From Rhinopithecus roxellana (lineage: Eukaryota > Chordata > Mammalia > Primates > Cercopithecidae): 64,000 nucleotides of DNA. A program made the translations under genes and the position numbers. Below, in pieces: positions 11,931 to 24,070 of the stretch (position 1 is its first letter; each line of letters opens with the position of its first letter). The stretch lies in assembly GCF_007565055.1 (NCBI RefSeq), contig NC_044554.1, forward strand, positions 55,275,676 to 55,339,675. Direction: 5' to 3'. Under the pieces are notes generated by a model. It did no database searches and was not told where the DNA came from. It saw only the letters and a program-made list of their open reading frames with translations.

Positions 11931-12574
11931 TATTCCTTTTTCAAAAATTCTGTTGTAGTTAAGAATACATGTAAAATTTACCATCTTAACAATTTCTAAT
12001 GGTATAACTCAGGAGTAAGAAGTATATGCACATTGCTGCACAACCAATCTCCAGAACTTTTTCATTTGCAAAACAGAAACTCTGTACCCATTAAATAACA
12101 ACTATTTGTTTCACCTTCCTCTGGTGCCTGGCAACCACCATTCTACTTTCCATTTCTAAGAATTTGACAATTCTAAATATCTCTCATACGTGGAATCATA
12201 CAGTATTTGTCTTTTTGTGACTGGCTTATTTCACTTAGCATAATGTTTTCAAAAATCATACAACTTGTAGAATGTGTCAGAGTTTTCTTCCTTTTGAAGG
12301 CTAATTAATATTGCATTGTATGAACAGATCGCATTTTGCTTATCTGTTCATCCATTAATGGACACTTGGGTTAGTTTTACCTCTTGGCTATTGTGAATAG
12401 TGCTGCTATGAATATGAGTATGTAACTATCTCTTTGAAATCTTGCCTTCAATTCTTTTGCATATATATGCAACAGTGGAATTGTTGGATCATATAGAAAC
12501 TGCCACACTGTTTTCCTAGTGTCTGCACCATTTTACATTCCCAAGAGCGCACTAAAGTTCCAATTTCTCCTTAT

Positions 12575-12820
12575 CTTATTAAAGGGGAGGACTCGTCATT
12601 GTCTGGAAGATGGCTTAGGAGTATTCCTTCCTTCTTGCGAAGCTTTCTGTAAAGCATTCTTCGTACTTCGTCCGTCCTTAAACTGCCTTAGGACTTCCTT
12701 CCTTCGTCTTCCTTCTTCCTTCCTCCTTCCTCTTCTCGTCCTCTCTCCTTCTCCTTCTCCTTCTCTCTCTCTCTCCTTCCTTCCTTCCTTCCTTCCTTCC
12801 TTCTTTCTTTTTTCTTCATT
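12575..12820. repeat. Pyrimidine-rich insert with (CTTC)n, inside L1
   Basis: L1 text stops after CCAATTTCTCCTTATC and resumes at TTCATTCTAATGGGTGTGAG. Between them lies non-L1 sequence. The first ~115 bp hold several CpGs (GCGAAG, TTCGTACTTCGTCCGTCC) and a repeated CTTAGGA...TTCCTTCCTTC motif. The last ~125 bp (12690-12816) are almost pure C/T, ending in (CTTC)n. The minus-strand RK-rich frame is just translated microsatellite. Confidence 0.75.
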
Positions 12821-12974
12821 CTAATGGGTGTGAGTGATATCTCATTGTTGGTTTTGATTTGCATTTCCCTAATGATTAACAAAGTTGAATATCTTTTCAT
12901 ATGCTTCTTGGCCATTTATATCCGTTTATATATCACTTTTGAGAAATGTCTGTTCAGATTATTTTTCCATTTTT

Positions 12975-13285
12975 TTTTTGTTTTTTTGTTTTTTTTTTTT
13001 TTTTTTTTTTTTTGAGGCGGAGTCTCGCTCTGTCGCCCAGGCTGGAGTGCAGTGGCGCGATCTCGGCTCACTGCAAGCTCCGCCTCCCGGGTTCACGCCA
13101 TTCTCCTGCCTCAGCCTCCTGAGTAGCTGGGACTACAGGCGCCCGCCACCGCGCCCGGCTAATTTTTTTGGTATTTTTAGTAGAGACGGGGTTTCACCAT
13201 GGTCTCGATCTCCTGACCTTGTGATCCGCCCGCCTCGGCCTCCCAAAGTGCTGGGATTACAGGCGTGAGCCACCGCGCCCGGCCA
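12975..13285 (-). mobile_element. AluY with 12-nt deletion (Yd-like)
   Basis: Antisense AluY with intact CpGs. Target-site duplications ATTTTTCCATTTTT lie at 12961-12974 and 13286-13299. At 13195-13205 TTTCACCAT runs straight into GGTCTCGATC, lacking GTTAGCCAGGAT. I recall this 12-nt deletion as the AluYd hallmark. Confidence 0.93.
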
Positions 13286-13561
13286 ATTTTTCCATTTTTA
13301 AATCAGGCTATTTATTGTTTTGTTGTTGAGTTGTAGGAGTTCTTAATATATTTGGGATATTAATTCCTTATCAGATGTATTTACAAATATTCTCTTTAAT
13401 TCCATAGTTTGCCTTTTTACTCTGTTGCTTGTGTCCTCTGATGCACAGAAGTTTTTAAATTTTGATATATTTCAGTTTGTCTACTTTTACTTTTGTTGCC
13501 TGTGTTTTTGGTGTCATGTCCAAGAAATCTTTCCCAAATTCAACGTCATAAAACTTTTCCT

Positions 13562-13866
13562 GGCTGGGCTCGGTGGCTCAAGCCTGTAATCCCAGCACTT
13601 TGGGAGGCCGAGACGGGCAGATCACGAGGTCAGGAGATCGAGACCATCCTGGCTAACACGGTGAAACCTCGTCTCTACTAAAAAATACAAAAAACTAGCC
13701 GGGCGAGGTGGCGGGTGCCTGTAATCCCAGCTACTCCGGAGGCTGAGGCAGGAGAATGGCGTAAACCCGGGAGGCGGAGCTTGCAGTGAGCTGAGATCCG
13801 GCCACTGCACTCCAGCCCAGGTGACAGAGCAAGACTCCGTCTCAAAAAAAAAAAAAAAAAAAAAAA
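13562..13866 (+). mobile_element. AluY, Old World monkey type
   Basis: Sense full-length Alu with a ~28-A tail. Target-site duplications AAAACTTTTCCT lie at 13550-13561 and 13867-13878. It shares GGCTCAAGCC and GATCCGGCCACTGC with the elements near 5.2, 18.1 and 58.5 kb. Inserted into the antisense L1M, opposite in orientation to the Alu 276 bp upstream. Confidence 0.95.
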
Positions 13867-15789
13867 AAAACTTTTCCTCTATATTTTCTGGTAAGCATTA
13901 TTTTATAGTTTTAGGTCTTCAGTTTAGATCTTTAATCCATTTTGACTTGATTTTTTTTAATGTGGTGTAAGATAGAGGTCCAAATTCATTCTTTTGCATA
14001 TGGATGTCCAATTTTCCCAGCATCATTTGTTGAGGAGACACTGTTTCCCCATTGAACAGGTTTGACACTCTTTCCAAAAATCATTTGACCCTGTGTATGA
14101 GAGCTAATTTCTGGGCTCTCTTATTCTATTCCATTGGTCTATATGCATGTCTTTATGCCCGCAGCACATAGTTTTGATTAATACTGCATTTTAATAAGTT
14201 TTGAAATCAGGAAATGTAAAACCTCCATCTTTTTTCTTTTTTTGAAGATTGTTTTGGCTATTCAGGGTCCCCTGCGATTTCATATGAATCTGAAGATGAA
14301 TGTTTCTGTTTCTGCAAAAAATGCCACTGATATTTTGATAGGAATTGTGTAAATGTGTAGATTGCTTGGGTAGTATTGACATGTTAACAATATTAAGTCT
14401 TTTAACTAATAAACAAAAATGTATTTACATTTATTTGTGTCTTCTCTTATTTCCCTAAACATTGTTTTGTAGATTTCAGTATACAATTTTTTGACTACCT
14501 TGGTTAAGTTACTCCTAACTATTTTATTCTTTTTGATGCTGTTGTAAATGGGATTGGCTTCTTCTTATTATTTTTTTGGATTGTTCATTGTTAGTGTATA
14601 GAAACACACCTGATTTTTTTGTGTTGAGTTTGTATCCTGCAACTTTGCTGAATTTGTTAGTTTGAGTAATTAAAAAATTTGTTATTTGAGTAATAATAAT
14701 TGGTGAAATCTTTAAAGTGTTCTACACTTAAGATTATGTCTGCAGACAGAGATAATTTTACCTCTTTCCTTCAGTGTGTAGCCTTTTACTGATTTTTCTT
14801 GCCTAATAGTGCTGGCTTGAGCTTCCAGGACTGTGTTGAATAGAAATGGCAAAAGTGGGCATCATTGTCTTGTTTCTGATATTAGAGGTGGAGCTTTCAG
14901 TCTTTCACCATTGAGTATGAAGTGAGCTGTGAATTTTTCATATATGGCTTTTATTATGTTAGGGTAGTTTCCATCTATCCTTAGTTTATTGAGTTATTTT
15001 ATTGTATTATTCAAGGTTGTTGAATTTTGTCAGGTTCTTTTTTTATATCAATTGAGATGACCAAGTTTTTTTCCCTTCATTTTGTTAATGTGATATACTT
15101 ACTACATTGATTGATTTGTTAATGTGATATATTACATTGATTGATTTTCATGTGTTGAATCATCCTTGCATTCCAGAAATAAATCTCACACAGTCCTTGT
15201 GTAGAATCTTTTTCATGTGCTGTTGAATTCTGTTTGGTAGCATTTTGTTGAGGATTCTCTGTCAATATCCATCAGATATTAGTCTATAGCTTTCTTGAAG
15301 TGTTTTTGTCTGGGTTTGGTATAAAGTTAATGCTGGCCTTATAGAATGAGTTTGGAACTCTTTAATTTTCTGGAAGAGTCTGAGGATAATCAGTATTAAT
15401 TCTTCTTTAAATGTTTAGCAGAATTCACCAGTGAAACCCTTTTGGTCCTGGGCTTTCTTTGTTTGACAGTTGATTAATAATTCAATCTCATTACTAGTTA
15501 TGGATCTGATTCACATTTCTATGTCTTTCTGATTCAGTCTTGGTAAGTATGATATATATTCTTAATTCAAGATCACCCTTGCAAAACTTGTATTTGATTA
15601 CCAAGAGATTTGATGTGCTAGTTATGGAAGTTTTGAGCATCACTTTACGACATACAGATAGGAACAAATTAAATTCTATTAGAGATTTTGTGTTATTTAA
15701 ATTTGCCTAGAATTTCTAGAGCTACTTATGATTAAACTACTTCAGGATGGTTGGATTTAAATCTTATCCCACCATTTCCCTATTTACAA

Positions 15790-16480
15790 CCAATTTGTTA
15801 AAATTTAAAAAATTACACCTCAGCAATATCTTTCAAGTATTTATTCCCTTTCCTAGCCCACTGTCACTTCCTTATATCAGGTCCTTAGTATATCTTGCAC
15901 AGACTACCTCAATAGCCTCATAACTTGTCTTCCTGCTTCTTCCTGTCCAGCTTTGTCCTCCACACCTTGATACATTTCTGAAATTTATATATGATTATAT
16001 CATTTTTCATGCCTAGGAATAATCCATGTATTTTATCTTCCTATTCCACAAAGTTCAAAATCCTCAGAATAGAAGACTCTCTCCAAGTGTCTGTAACTTG
16101 CCCCACTCTAGCCTCATCTACCTCCACTTCTTCCTTGCCACCTACCCCCATTCCAAATTTGTTCCATCTCAATGTATTCCACGTTCTATAGAACACCCGA
16201 GTTTTTCATTTTTCTGTGCTTTTGCAATGTGCTGTTTCTGGGTGATAAAGTTTCACTCAAACCTTTAGAGATAAGGCAAAAGTCATTTCTTTACTGAGAC
16301 TTCTCAGATGCCAAATGTTATGTCCTTCAAAGTCATGCCACAAGGCACTTGTAACTTAGTAGAATGCAAGTACTTATGTCAATATGTCTTATAATTATTA
16401 TCCTAATGTTCACCCCACAAAACTCTGACCCTTTAAGGGTAGGATATGTCCCCAAATTATCGTTGTATAGAGTGCCAAAC
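15790..16480 (+). mobile_element. L2 LINE, 3' region
   Basis: Sense L2 wording: cytosine-rich 'CTTCCTGCTTCTTCCTGTCC', 'ACAAAGTTCAAAATCCTC', 'CTGTAACTTGCCCCACTC', 'TGAGACTTCTCAGATGCC', ending 'TGACCCTTTAAGGGTAGG'. Too decayed to encode protein. Confidence 0.65.
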
Positions 16481-16554
16481 ACAGTGTCCAGTATATCCAC
16501 AGTGTCCAAGCACAGCTAACACAGAGTAGCTAGTAGCTAGCTACTTAATGAATG

Positions 16555-16557
<3 letters not shown>

Positions 16558-16588
<31 letters not shown>

Positions 16589-16852
16589 ACAGAGTCTCAC
16601 TCTGTTGCCCGGGCTGGAGTACAGTGGCACAATCTCGGCTCACCGCAAACTCTGCCTCCTGGGTTCATGCCATTCTCCTGCCTCGGCCTCCCGAGTAGCT
16701 GGGGCTACAGGTGCTCGCCACTGCACCCGGCTAATTTTTGTATTTTTAGTACAGACAGGGTTTCACCATAGTCTCGATCTCCTGACCTCGTGATCCACCT
16801 CCCTCAGCCTCCCAAAGTGCTGGATTACAGGCGTGAGCCACCACGCCCAGCC
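16558..16852 (-). mobile_element. AluY with 12-nt deletion (Yd-like)
   Basis: Antisense AluY. Target-site duplications ATGAATGCTT lie at 16548-16557 and 16853-16862. Near 16763, TTTCACCAT is followed directly by AGTCTCGATC, the same 12-nt deletion as in the 13-kb copy. Several CpG changes make this copy look older. Confidence 0.93.
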
Positions 16853-16914
16853 ATGAATGCTTATTTAATGAGTGTTTATTCTGGGGGATGAATAACATTG
16901 AAAAAGACCTGAAC

Positions 16915-17045
16915 GTTATTGCTCCTTCTCCACTGACTACTTATGTGACCTTGGGTGAGTCATTTGTCTTCTCAAGGTCTGTTTCTTCATTTGTGAGTGA
17001 AAGATGGTGACAGATAATCTCCAACATCCCTTACAGCTCTGACAT
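16915..17045 (+). mobile_element. MIR element
   Basis: Contains 'ACTTATGTGACCTTGGGTGA' followed by 'TCATTTGTCTTCTCAAGG', 'TTTCTTCATTTGTGAGTG', the MIR core order. Confidence 0.8.
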
Positions 17046-17479
17046 CTTATTATTGCCATTTGTATTTATGCAAAAGACAACCTTAATTATTAAAATAACT
17101 TCATTGTCCATGACACTCAAGGAAAACAAAAACCAAGACCAAATATCTTTACCTTATTTGACTTTACATTTCACGTTCATTCTTGAGTGGAAGCATTCTA
17201 ATCTCCAGGAGCATGCCCAATTTTACATCTGTATAATGAATTAAAACGTTATATGTCATTTGTTTAAATCCATAGCTCTGTTTATATTTTTCCAGTGTTC
17301 CAAACCATAGGTTTATAATACCTCTGTCCCTGGTGGAGGCACAAGAGAAGATATATTTTTAAATAATACAGTATTTAATAAAATAATATTTTTCATTTAA
17401 AATGTCTTACAAGTATAATATAATAACACTATAAATAATTTAAAAATTAAGAGTTATCTTTAAAGTCAACTAATTTCCT

Positions 17480-17880
17480 GTTTTGTGCTCCTTTTCTTTG
17501 TTGATTCAGATTTTATGTAGTTTCAAGGATGGTATCACTTAATTTTATATCCTAGTGTCTTCATTTAGCACATCATCAGCAATTTGTACTATTTCTACTT
17601 AGACCCATAACTGTTATTTTGGAAGTCTGCATAAGGTTCCTTCCCTGGACATTGAAAAATTTACTGCATTATTTTCCTATTGTTGACCAGTTAAGTCACT
17701 TTCTTTTATTTAACATTATAAATGATTCTATAACAAATATCTTTCTATACTCAGAATCTTCTTTACTTGGGATTTTTTTCTTAAGATGCATTTCTAGAAA
17801 TGAGATTATTTGATTAAAGAGTAATATTGCTAATTTTATAGTTAAATTTGGAAATTATCTACACAAGTATAATTTTAGGG
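17480..17880 (-). mobile_element. Antisense L1ME-like fragment
   Basis: 'AAGATGCATTTCTAGAAATG' followed by 'AGATTATTTGATTAAAGAG' is the antisense old-L1 3' UTR motif (self-tested against the consensus I remember). Low-complexity AT sequence precedes it. Confidence 0.5.
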
Positions 17881-18112
17881 GCAATATAGTCCAAATATCT
17901 TATTTTATATAGATTATGAATATTTCAATCAATACATTAATTATTTTTCTGAATTTATTGTGTCATGTAATAAGAATGCATTTGGCTGCAAGTAAAGAAA
18001 AAAATAAATCCACTCAACAGTGGCTTATGCAGATCAGAGTTTAATTTCCTTACATGATAAAAAGTCTAGCAGTAGGTGGACTGTATTGGGCTGGCAACTG
18101 CTCAAAGCAGTC

Positions 18113-18409
18113 GGGCGCGGTGGCTCAAGCCTGTAATCCCAGCACTTTGGGAGGCCGAGACGGGCAGATCACGAGGTCAGGAGATTGAGACCATCCTGGC
18201 TAACATGGTGAAACCCCGTATCTACTAAAAATACAAAAAACTAGCCGGGCCATGTGGCGGGCGCCTGTAGTCCCAGCTACTCGGGAGGCTGAGGCAGGAG
18301 AATGGCGTGAACCCGGGAGGCGGAGCTTGCAGTGAGCTGAGATCCGGCCACTGCACTCCAGCCTGGGCGGCAGAGTGAGACTCCGCCTCAAAAAAAAAGA
18401 AAAAAAAAG
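18113..18409 (+). mobile_element. AluY, Old World monkey type
   Basis: Sense Alu starting GGGCGCGGTGGCTCAAGCC and ending in an A-tail interrupted by G. It carries the GATCCGGCCACTGC variant. Flanks AAAGCAGTC and AAAGAAGTC are a probable one-mismatch target-site duplication. This is the last Alu before the DGKI promoter. Confidence 0.95.
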
Positions 18410-18834
18410 AAGTCATCAAGGACTAAGGCCTGTTACATTTTCTGACTCTTCCATGCTTAGTGAATGGTTTTCATCTTCATGGTTGCAAGATGGTTATTAT
18501 ACTTGTGGGCATTGAGCTCCTCTCTAAGCACAAAGAAGGAAAAGGGCAAAGGACTGAGAGAGCATATTATCTTTCTGTAGTAATAAAACACATCTCCAGA
18601 AGAAGCTCCATTTGATTATTTAGGCTTTGATCTCCTTGTTCAGAACCAGGTCACATAGTCACACTTCACTTAAGGGCAGTGGAAAAGAAAGCATTTCATC
18701 TTGTACATCTCTATATTCTAGGAAGATGAAGAAAGGGAATGTGAATGACTTTTAAGTTAAAAGGTCATGGCGTTTGCCACTTGACTTTCATTACTCTACG
18801 TAAAAAGAAGTGAAGAAGAAAGGAAATGGTTTTC

Positions 18835-18965
18835 ATTTATTACAATTAAATGGTAATCTCTTTCAGGGAAGTTATCTAATTGTATCCATCTTTGAATCCT
18901 TAGCATTAGCAGAATGTTCATATAGAAGAGGCACAAAAAGTTTTGTAATGTGTTGAAACAGTAAA
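18835..18965 (+). mobile_element. L2 3'-end-like fragment
   Basis: Weak match to the L2 tail order: 'GTAATCTCTTTCAGGGAAG', 'CATCTTTGAATCCTTAGCAT', 'AGAATGTTCATATAGAAGAG'. Confidence 0.4.
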
Positions 18966-21463
18966 TACATGTTCCCTGCAAATCTAAATGGATTAATTAA
19001 AAAGTCATATTAGATTAGCATCATTTTCCTTGATAGCATTTCTTGTCTGATACCTTAGGGAAATGCAACAAAAAGAATATTAGGCATAGTTTGCCAACTA
19101 AACTTTGTACACAAATACAGGAATGCGGATTCAATGAGAGTCTAGTTGAATGTTTTAATATGGATTTTAATAACTATACACAAAAGTTATTAATTAGTGG
19201 AACATTAGAATGTTTAGCACCAAAAGAGTAGGGTCTTTAGTTTTTTCTCACTGAATTACTGGTACTTAGAACAGTATATTACAATTACAAGTAGACATTT
19301 ACTAACTGCCTGTAAAACAAATGACTGTCAGAATGAATTAGGTTTCTAGGAGTGCATTCCACATTCTGATGCCAACCTTATCCTTTTTGGGAGGAAATTT
19401 ATTGGTGACTTCATTGAGTTTGTTGCAGATCAGGTCTGCTCTTGATAAGTAACCAAGAAAAATAGTGAATGCAATGGATGACAGACTCTGGATCCCAAAT
19501 ACTTTTGCATGAGAGAGTGAGAGTCAGAATACAGCAAGAGAAAATTTAGTGGGAATGCAAGCTAATTCCTCAATTTGTCCCCCACAAACTAGTTGCTCAA
19601 GTACAGAATCATTGTAAATTATATATATATGTTTTTTGGTACACCAGCAGTTCGAATGAGAAATAATGATAAAAAAATGGAAAGCACTTTACGACAGAAA
19701 CTGTTGAAAATGACTAGGTTGTCTTAGAAAGTAGTGACTCTTCTGTAACTTCAATTGTTTAAGTCTTAAAAAAAATCACATGAAGAGATGCTGTGGGAGC
19801 ATCATGCATGAGAGAGGGCTGGACTGGGTAGTGTAAAGATCTCTTCCCTCCTAGCAATATAATAGTTCTATTTTTTAGTTAAATCTAGCTTAGACACTGC
19901 CTGTTGAAATCAATTCCTATCAATAGAACCTAAAATATTTTTCTCCATGCTAATTCAGCAAGCTCCCACTGTAGCTTCATATTTTTTATGGCCATGATAT
20001 AAGTCTGACAATCTTCAACTCTAGGTTTAACACAGGCACGGTTTAACACAGACACAGTTATATGTCAGCTAATGACTGAGAAGGGCAGTTTAGGGAGCAA
20101 GAGGCTTCTCTGACATGTTAACATGAGAAGTAAGACCTGAATGATAAGAAGAATCAGAGTGTATAAGACACGACTTATGTCCCCAGAATGGCTGGCCTCC
20201 ATCTGTTCTCTCACACCCTTGTGTCTTTGCTTGCTCAATGGCCAGCCCAAGCCACCATTGCCATTGCCATTGCCCTGTATCCCGTCTGTGCCAGTGACCT
20301 CAGCCTCCCCCAGTGACTGGATTCCACTGAGATTGCATTAGAAGGAGACTCACAAGTTTGGTGCTCAGGTGCAATCAGTCTGTATCCTTAGAGGTTCCTC
20401 CAACCACTAGGGGATCAGGGTTCCCTAGCAGCTACCATAAAGAGCCAGTAACACAACCTGGAGGTGAGGGTGAATTAATTAGTTCTCTAAGGGACAAACT
20501 TCAACCAGTTTCAACAGGAGACAGGAAGACACTGGCAGAGAATCTCCACTCTCTTTTGTGGACAGAATGTTTCTAGTTATGACGACGTAGGTCCTGTCTG
20601 GAAGAAGTGCTAGTGACCAAGAAAGCAGGTATGTTGTTTTGTGATGCTGTAGTCATTCATAACTCACCACCTTGAATTTACTTTCCCCTTCTTTTAAGCC
20701 TTGATTCTCTTTTTCCTTCATTCTTGAGTCCTGGAATTACAACTTCACATAAAGCCTTGGCTTGTAAGTTTTGCCTCAGGATCTGTTTTCTAGGAAGCTC
20801 AGGCAAAAACAAACACAATGCAAAAATATGAACCATAGTTCAGGAACTGTGCTCAGGTTCACGGAGGTGCTCAGGTTTCTGCAGTACATTCCCAGGGGCA
20901 CCACAGGATATATTAAGATTTTGAAGGAAACTCAGAGATACTTATTTGTTAGACACCATGCATACTACTGGCCCAATGTAGTTGATAGTTTCAACACTAG
21001 ATTACACTACATTCTTTCAGTGACATCATTACATTTGCAAAGCTGGGTTTTGGTGGTTGCAATTTAATGTGGTATTAAAGAGCAATACCACATGAAAATT
21101 AGTGTGGAACAGGAAATGAAGGTGGTGGTGTCTAATATAATCCTAAGATTTGAGAGGTTGTGTCATGCCCATTACTATCCCATTGGTGATTGTGCCTGCT
21201 TATAAATGAAATGCAAACCTTTTTTCTTTCAATTTATGTTTTTTTCAAATAGTTACTAATGTTGTCAAGAAGTAAATGTTTATTGGATTGTTAGTACATG
21301 AATACTTAATAAACACAAGTGTTAGGTTCGTCTTCATAAATCTCAGCCTAGAAGTGCCATGAAAAATAATTACTGAGACATTCAGTAAGGGTGGTGTGAA
21401 CTCAGAAAGTTTGGGAACCTCTGAGGTGGAGCTTTATGGGGAGGCAGGAATAAGCTTAGCACG
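18966..21463. other. Unassigned intergenic sequence
   Basis: No Alu or clear LINE. Frames of 60-98 codons are scattered on both strands without domain signatures. A (CCATTG)n stretch lies at 20256-20273. May contain decayed L2/MIR. Confidence 0.4.
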
Positions 21464-21832
21464 TGATATGGTTTGGCTCTGTGTCCCCACCCAAATCTCA
21501 TCTCCAACTGTAATCCCCATATGTCAAGGGAGGGACGTGGTGGGAAGTTATTGGATCATGGAGTTGGTTTCCCATGCTGTTTTCATGATAGTGAGTTAGT
21601 TCTCATGAGATCTGATGGTTTTATGAGGGGCTCTTTCCCCTTCATTCTCTGCTCTCTCTCTCCTATGGCCATGTGAAGAAGGTGTTTGCTTTCCCTTCAC
21701 CTTCCGCCATGATTGTAAGTTTCCTAAGGGTTCCCCAGCCATGCGGAACTGTGAGTCAATTAAGTCTCTTTCCTTTATAAATTACCCAGTCTCAGGGAGT
21801 TCTTTATAGCAGTGTGAAGATGGAGTAATACA
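21464..21832 (+). mobile_element. Solo MaLR LTR (MST/THE1 class)
   Basis: Starts TGATATGGTTTGGCTCTGTG and ends GGAGTAATACA, the termini of MST/THE1 long terminal repeats, about 369 bp. Flanked by GCACG (21459-21463) and GCATG (21833-21837), a 5-bp target-site duplication differing only by a CpG-to-TpG-type change. No internal region or second LTR nearby, so it arose by LTR-LTR recombination. An endogenous-retrovirus-like relic with no coding capacity. Confidence 0.88.
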
Positions 21833-21839
21833 GCATGTA

Positions 21840-23020
21840 TGAGAAAAGGGATGTTAGGAGAGCTGAGTGAGAAGGTGAGTGACTGCAGGGATGGAGGAGG
21901 CACAGGAGAGACCAAGTAGGGCCTTGTAGGCTTTGACAAGGAAGCTCAGTTATCATTTCTGTACAACATGATACATGCAAACTTAATTCTGGAAACTTCT
22001 TCTTCTTTTCTTCCTCAGTGACAACATTTTCAAAAGCTCTATTATCTTTCCCTGGTTTTATACATAACTGAGGTCTCCAAAGTGTGCATATGCATATTTA
22101 AATGTGTCACTTGCTTTTTAAAAAACATGACTATGTGTTATTTCTGGAAAATTCCTGAAGTTCCTGAAAACTACATACATTTAAAAATGTTAGATACAAT
22201 GTTCTCACTATTATTTGGTCTTGCAGTCTTATCTAGACTTAAGTTTTTTTTCTTCTTTCTTTCAAACTTCACATTGAGGCCCTTTTATCAAGTCTAGCAT
22301 TTAGGAGACTCAAGTTTGGTATTTAAGACTAGGATGATACTTCTTTTAGATTGAACAGTAATTAATAATAGAAAGGTGAGTTAAGAAGCTCACCAAATGG
22401 AGCATGGCTTTGGGCCCAGTGATGGAAACATTGTCCATCTGAGGTCTGAGATTATACTTTCAGGTCCAGACACTAGATGTTTCAGTACATCTAGAGATGC
22501 TCATTTTCTTGGTTATGTACTTATGTTACTCAAAATCACATGCAATGCAGTTTCAAAGCAGAATGTCAATTTATTTTTGTGATTAGAATGCTTTTGACCC
22601 ATTTTCAAGGATTCCACTTTTCAGTGTCAAGGAAACTAAGAAGCAGGATGAATAATTACAAGGTTACTTGGCATCATTGAAAAATAGAAAGGAAAATAAG
22701 TTGTTCAAGAGAATGACTAATATTTTAAGTAACTTCTCAGGAGGCCACCCCACAACAGAATTCATTTGTCTTTTGCTGGAATTATTTGTGCTTCCCAAAT
22801 GTCTCTCCATCTTAAGTTAGAGTTAATGTTCAATGTCTGTTTTTTTAAAAACCCAATATTCCTCTGATTAGCAACCCATTAATACACTATTTAAACAAAC
22901 AAATACACACTTGACAGGTCAAGCTGGCTTTTCTGATAGGCTGGGAGATATTCTGTTGGTACATATTTTTTGAATCAGGCAAAACCTCAAGATTCTAGCT
23001 AGAGGCATTCAACTGCACTT
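21840..23020. other. Intergenic; L2-like remnant then unassigned
   Basis: The first ~120 bp ('GGGCCTTGTAGGCTTTGAC') resembles an antisense L2-type remnant. The rest is AT-rich with no recognisable family or gene. Confidence 0.35.
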
Positions 23021-23029
23021 CACTGTGAC

Positions 23030-23460
23030 CATTTTCTTATGTATCTTTCCAGAAATATTATATTTCTATAGATCTTATTTTCTCCATAAATGATAGCATA
23101 TTACTAAATACTCTGAGCATGGTTTTCCTTTTTTTGTTAGCATCATATATTTGAGATTGTTTTATACTAACGAATATTAACTTGCCTTATTTATCTTGAC
23201 AGCTCCAGAGAATTCCATTGTTTGGATGAATAACAATTTAGGTGGTTTTCGCTCTTAAATCTTTGTGTATACCTACAAGTATATCAGAGGATGAATTTTC
23301 AGAAGCGAAATTGCTTGGTTAATTAGATTATGCATTTCAAAAATGGATAGATACTGTAAAATTTACCATCAGAGAGATTTTACTAGTTAAAGTATATCAA
23401 CAATTGGAGAAAGCATTCGTTTTCATACCCCCCTCATCAATACCACCTATTATCAAACTG
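23030..23460 (-). mobile_element. Antisense L1ME-like fragment
   Basis: 'GTATACCTACAAGTATATCA' then 'AATTTTCAGAAGCGAAATTG' and 'TTACCATCAGAGAGATTTTA' follow the order of antisense old L1 3' UTR sequence. Heavily diverged. Confidence 0.5.
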
Positions 23461-23469
23461 TTCTGAAAA

Positions 23470-24070
23470 ATGACATCTTTTCATTATGTTCACAATGATG
23501 TATATTTCTTTTCTCAGTCAATAAACACTTCATGATAGTCTATGATATACACACTTATGCTATTATGTTATCTATTATTATTGAGAATATAGTGATAAAC
23601 ACATATAGCCTTTATATACATGTGGGAGAAGTGCACACAGGGCAGTTGCAGTGGTCCAAGTTTAGTACAATGGTGCAGTGGGAGCTATGGGAGGTACGTC
23701 CATCACAGTCTAGAAAGGAATCATCAATGGAGGCTTCTAGTGGGGAGAAACATGGGGCAAGACATGTAAACCAAAATCCGATGGAGGTATAGAGTAGTTG
23801 GCTTGGCAAATCTTAGGAATAGGAGAAGCAAAGAAGAGGAGACAGCAGACTCACACGTGCAAAAATGGGAATGGAGAGAGCAGAGAGCGTGTGGGGTTTG
23901 CACACAGAACAGTTCAGAACCTCACTGTCATGACAGTATGAAGGGAAAGTGGGCAGTACTCCACCATCCACCAATGTAGCCCTCAAAATCAGTTGAGTTG
24001 TTTGAACTTTACCCTAATGGCAATATGACATAATCAGAAGATTTTTAAGTGGAGGCGTGAAAAAGCAGAA
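23470..24070 (-). mobile_element. Antisense L2-like remnant
   Basis: 'GATAAACACATATAGCC' near 23590, a purine-rich middle, and 'CTTTACCCTAATGGCAATAT' near 24006 followed by 'AGATTTTTAAGTGGAGGCGT' match the general order of antisense L2 copies elsewhere in this window. Low certainty. Confidence 0.35.

Larger units (their letters stand above)
11940..15560 (-). mobile_element. Antisense L1M-class LINE-1, about 3 kb, with nested insertions
   Basis: Long antisense LINE-1 read from its 3' part inward. Landmarks are the 3' UTR-like 'GGCAACCACCATTCTACTTT' near 12130, 'ATCTGTTCATCCATTAATGG' near 12340, 'CTCATTGTTGGTTTTGATTT' near 12841, 'TCTTATTCTATTCCATTGGT' near 14120, and ORF2-derived 'TCCTGCAACTTTGCTGAATT' near 14634. 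It is broken by a pyrimidine-rich insert (12575-12820) and two AluYs (12975-13285 and 13562-13866). Frames are destroyed by stops and indels. The divergence and wording suggest an L1M age class. Confidence 0.8.
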
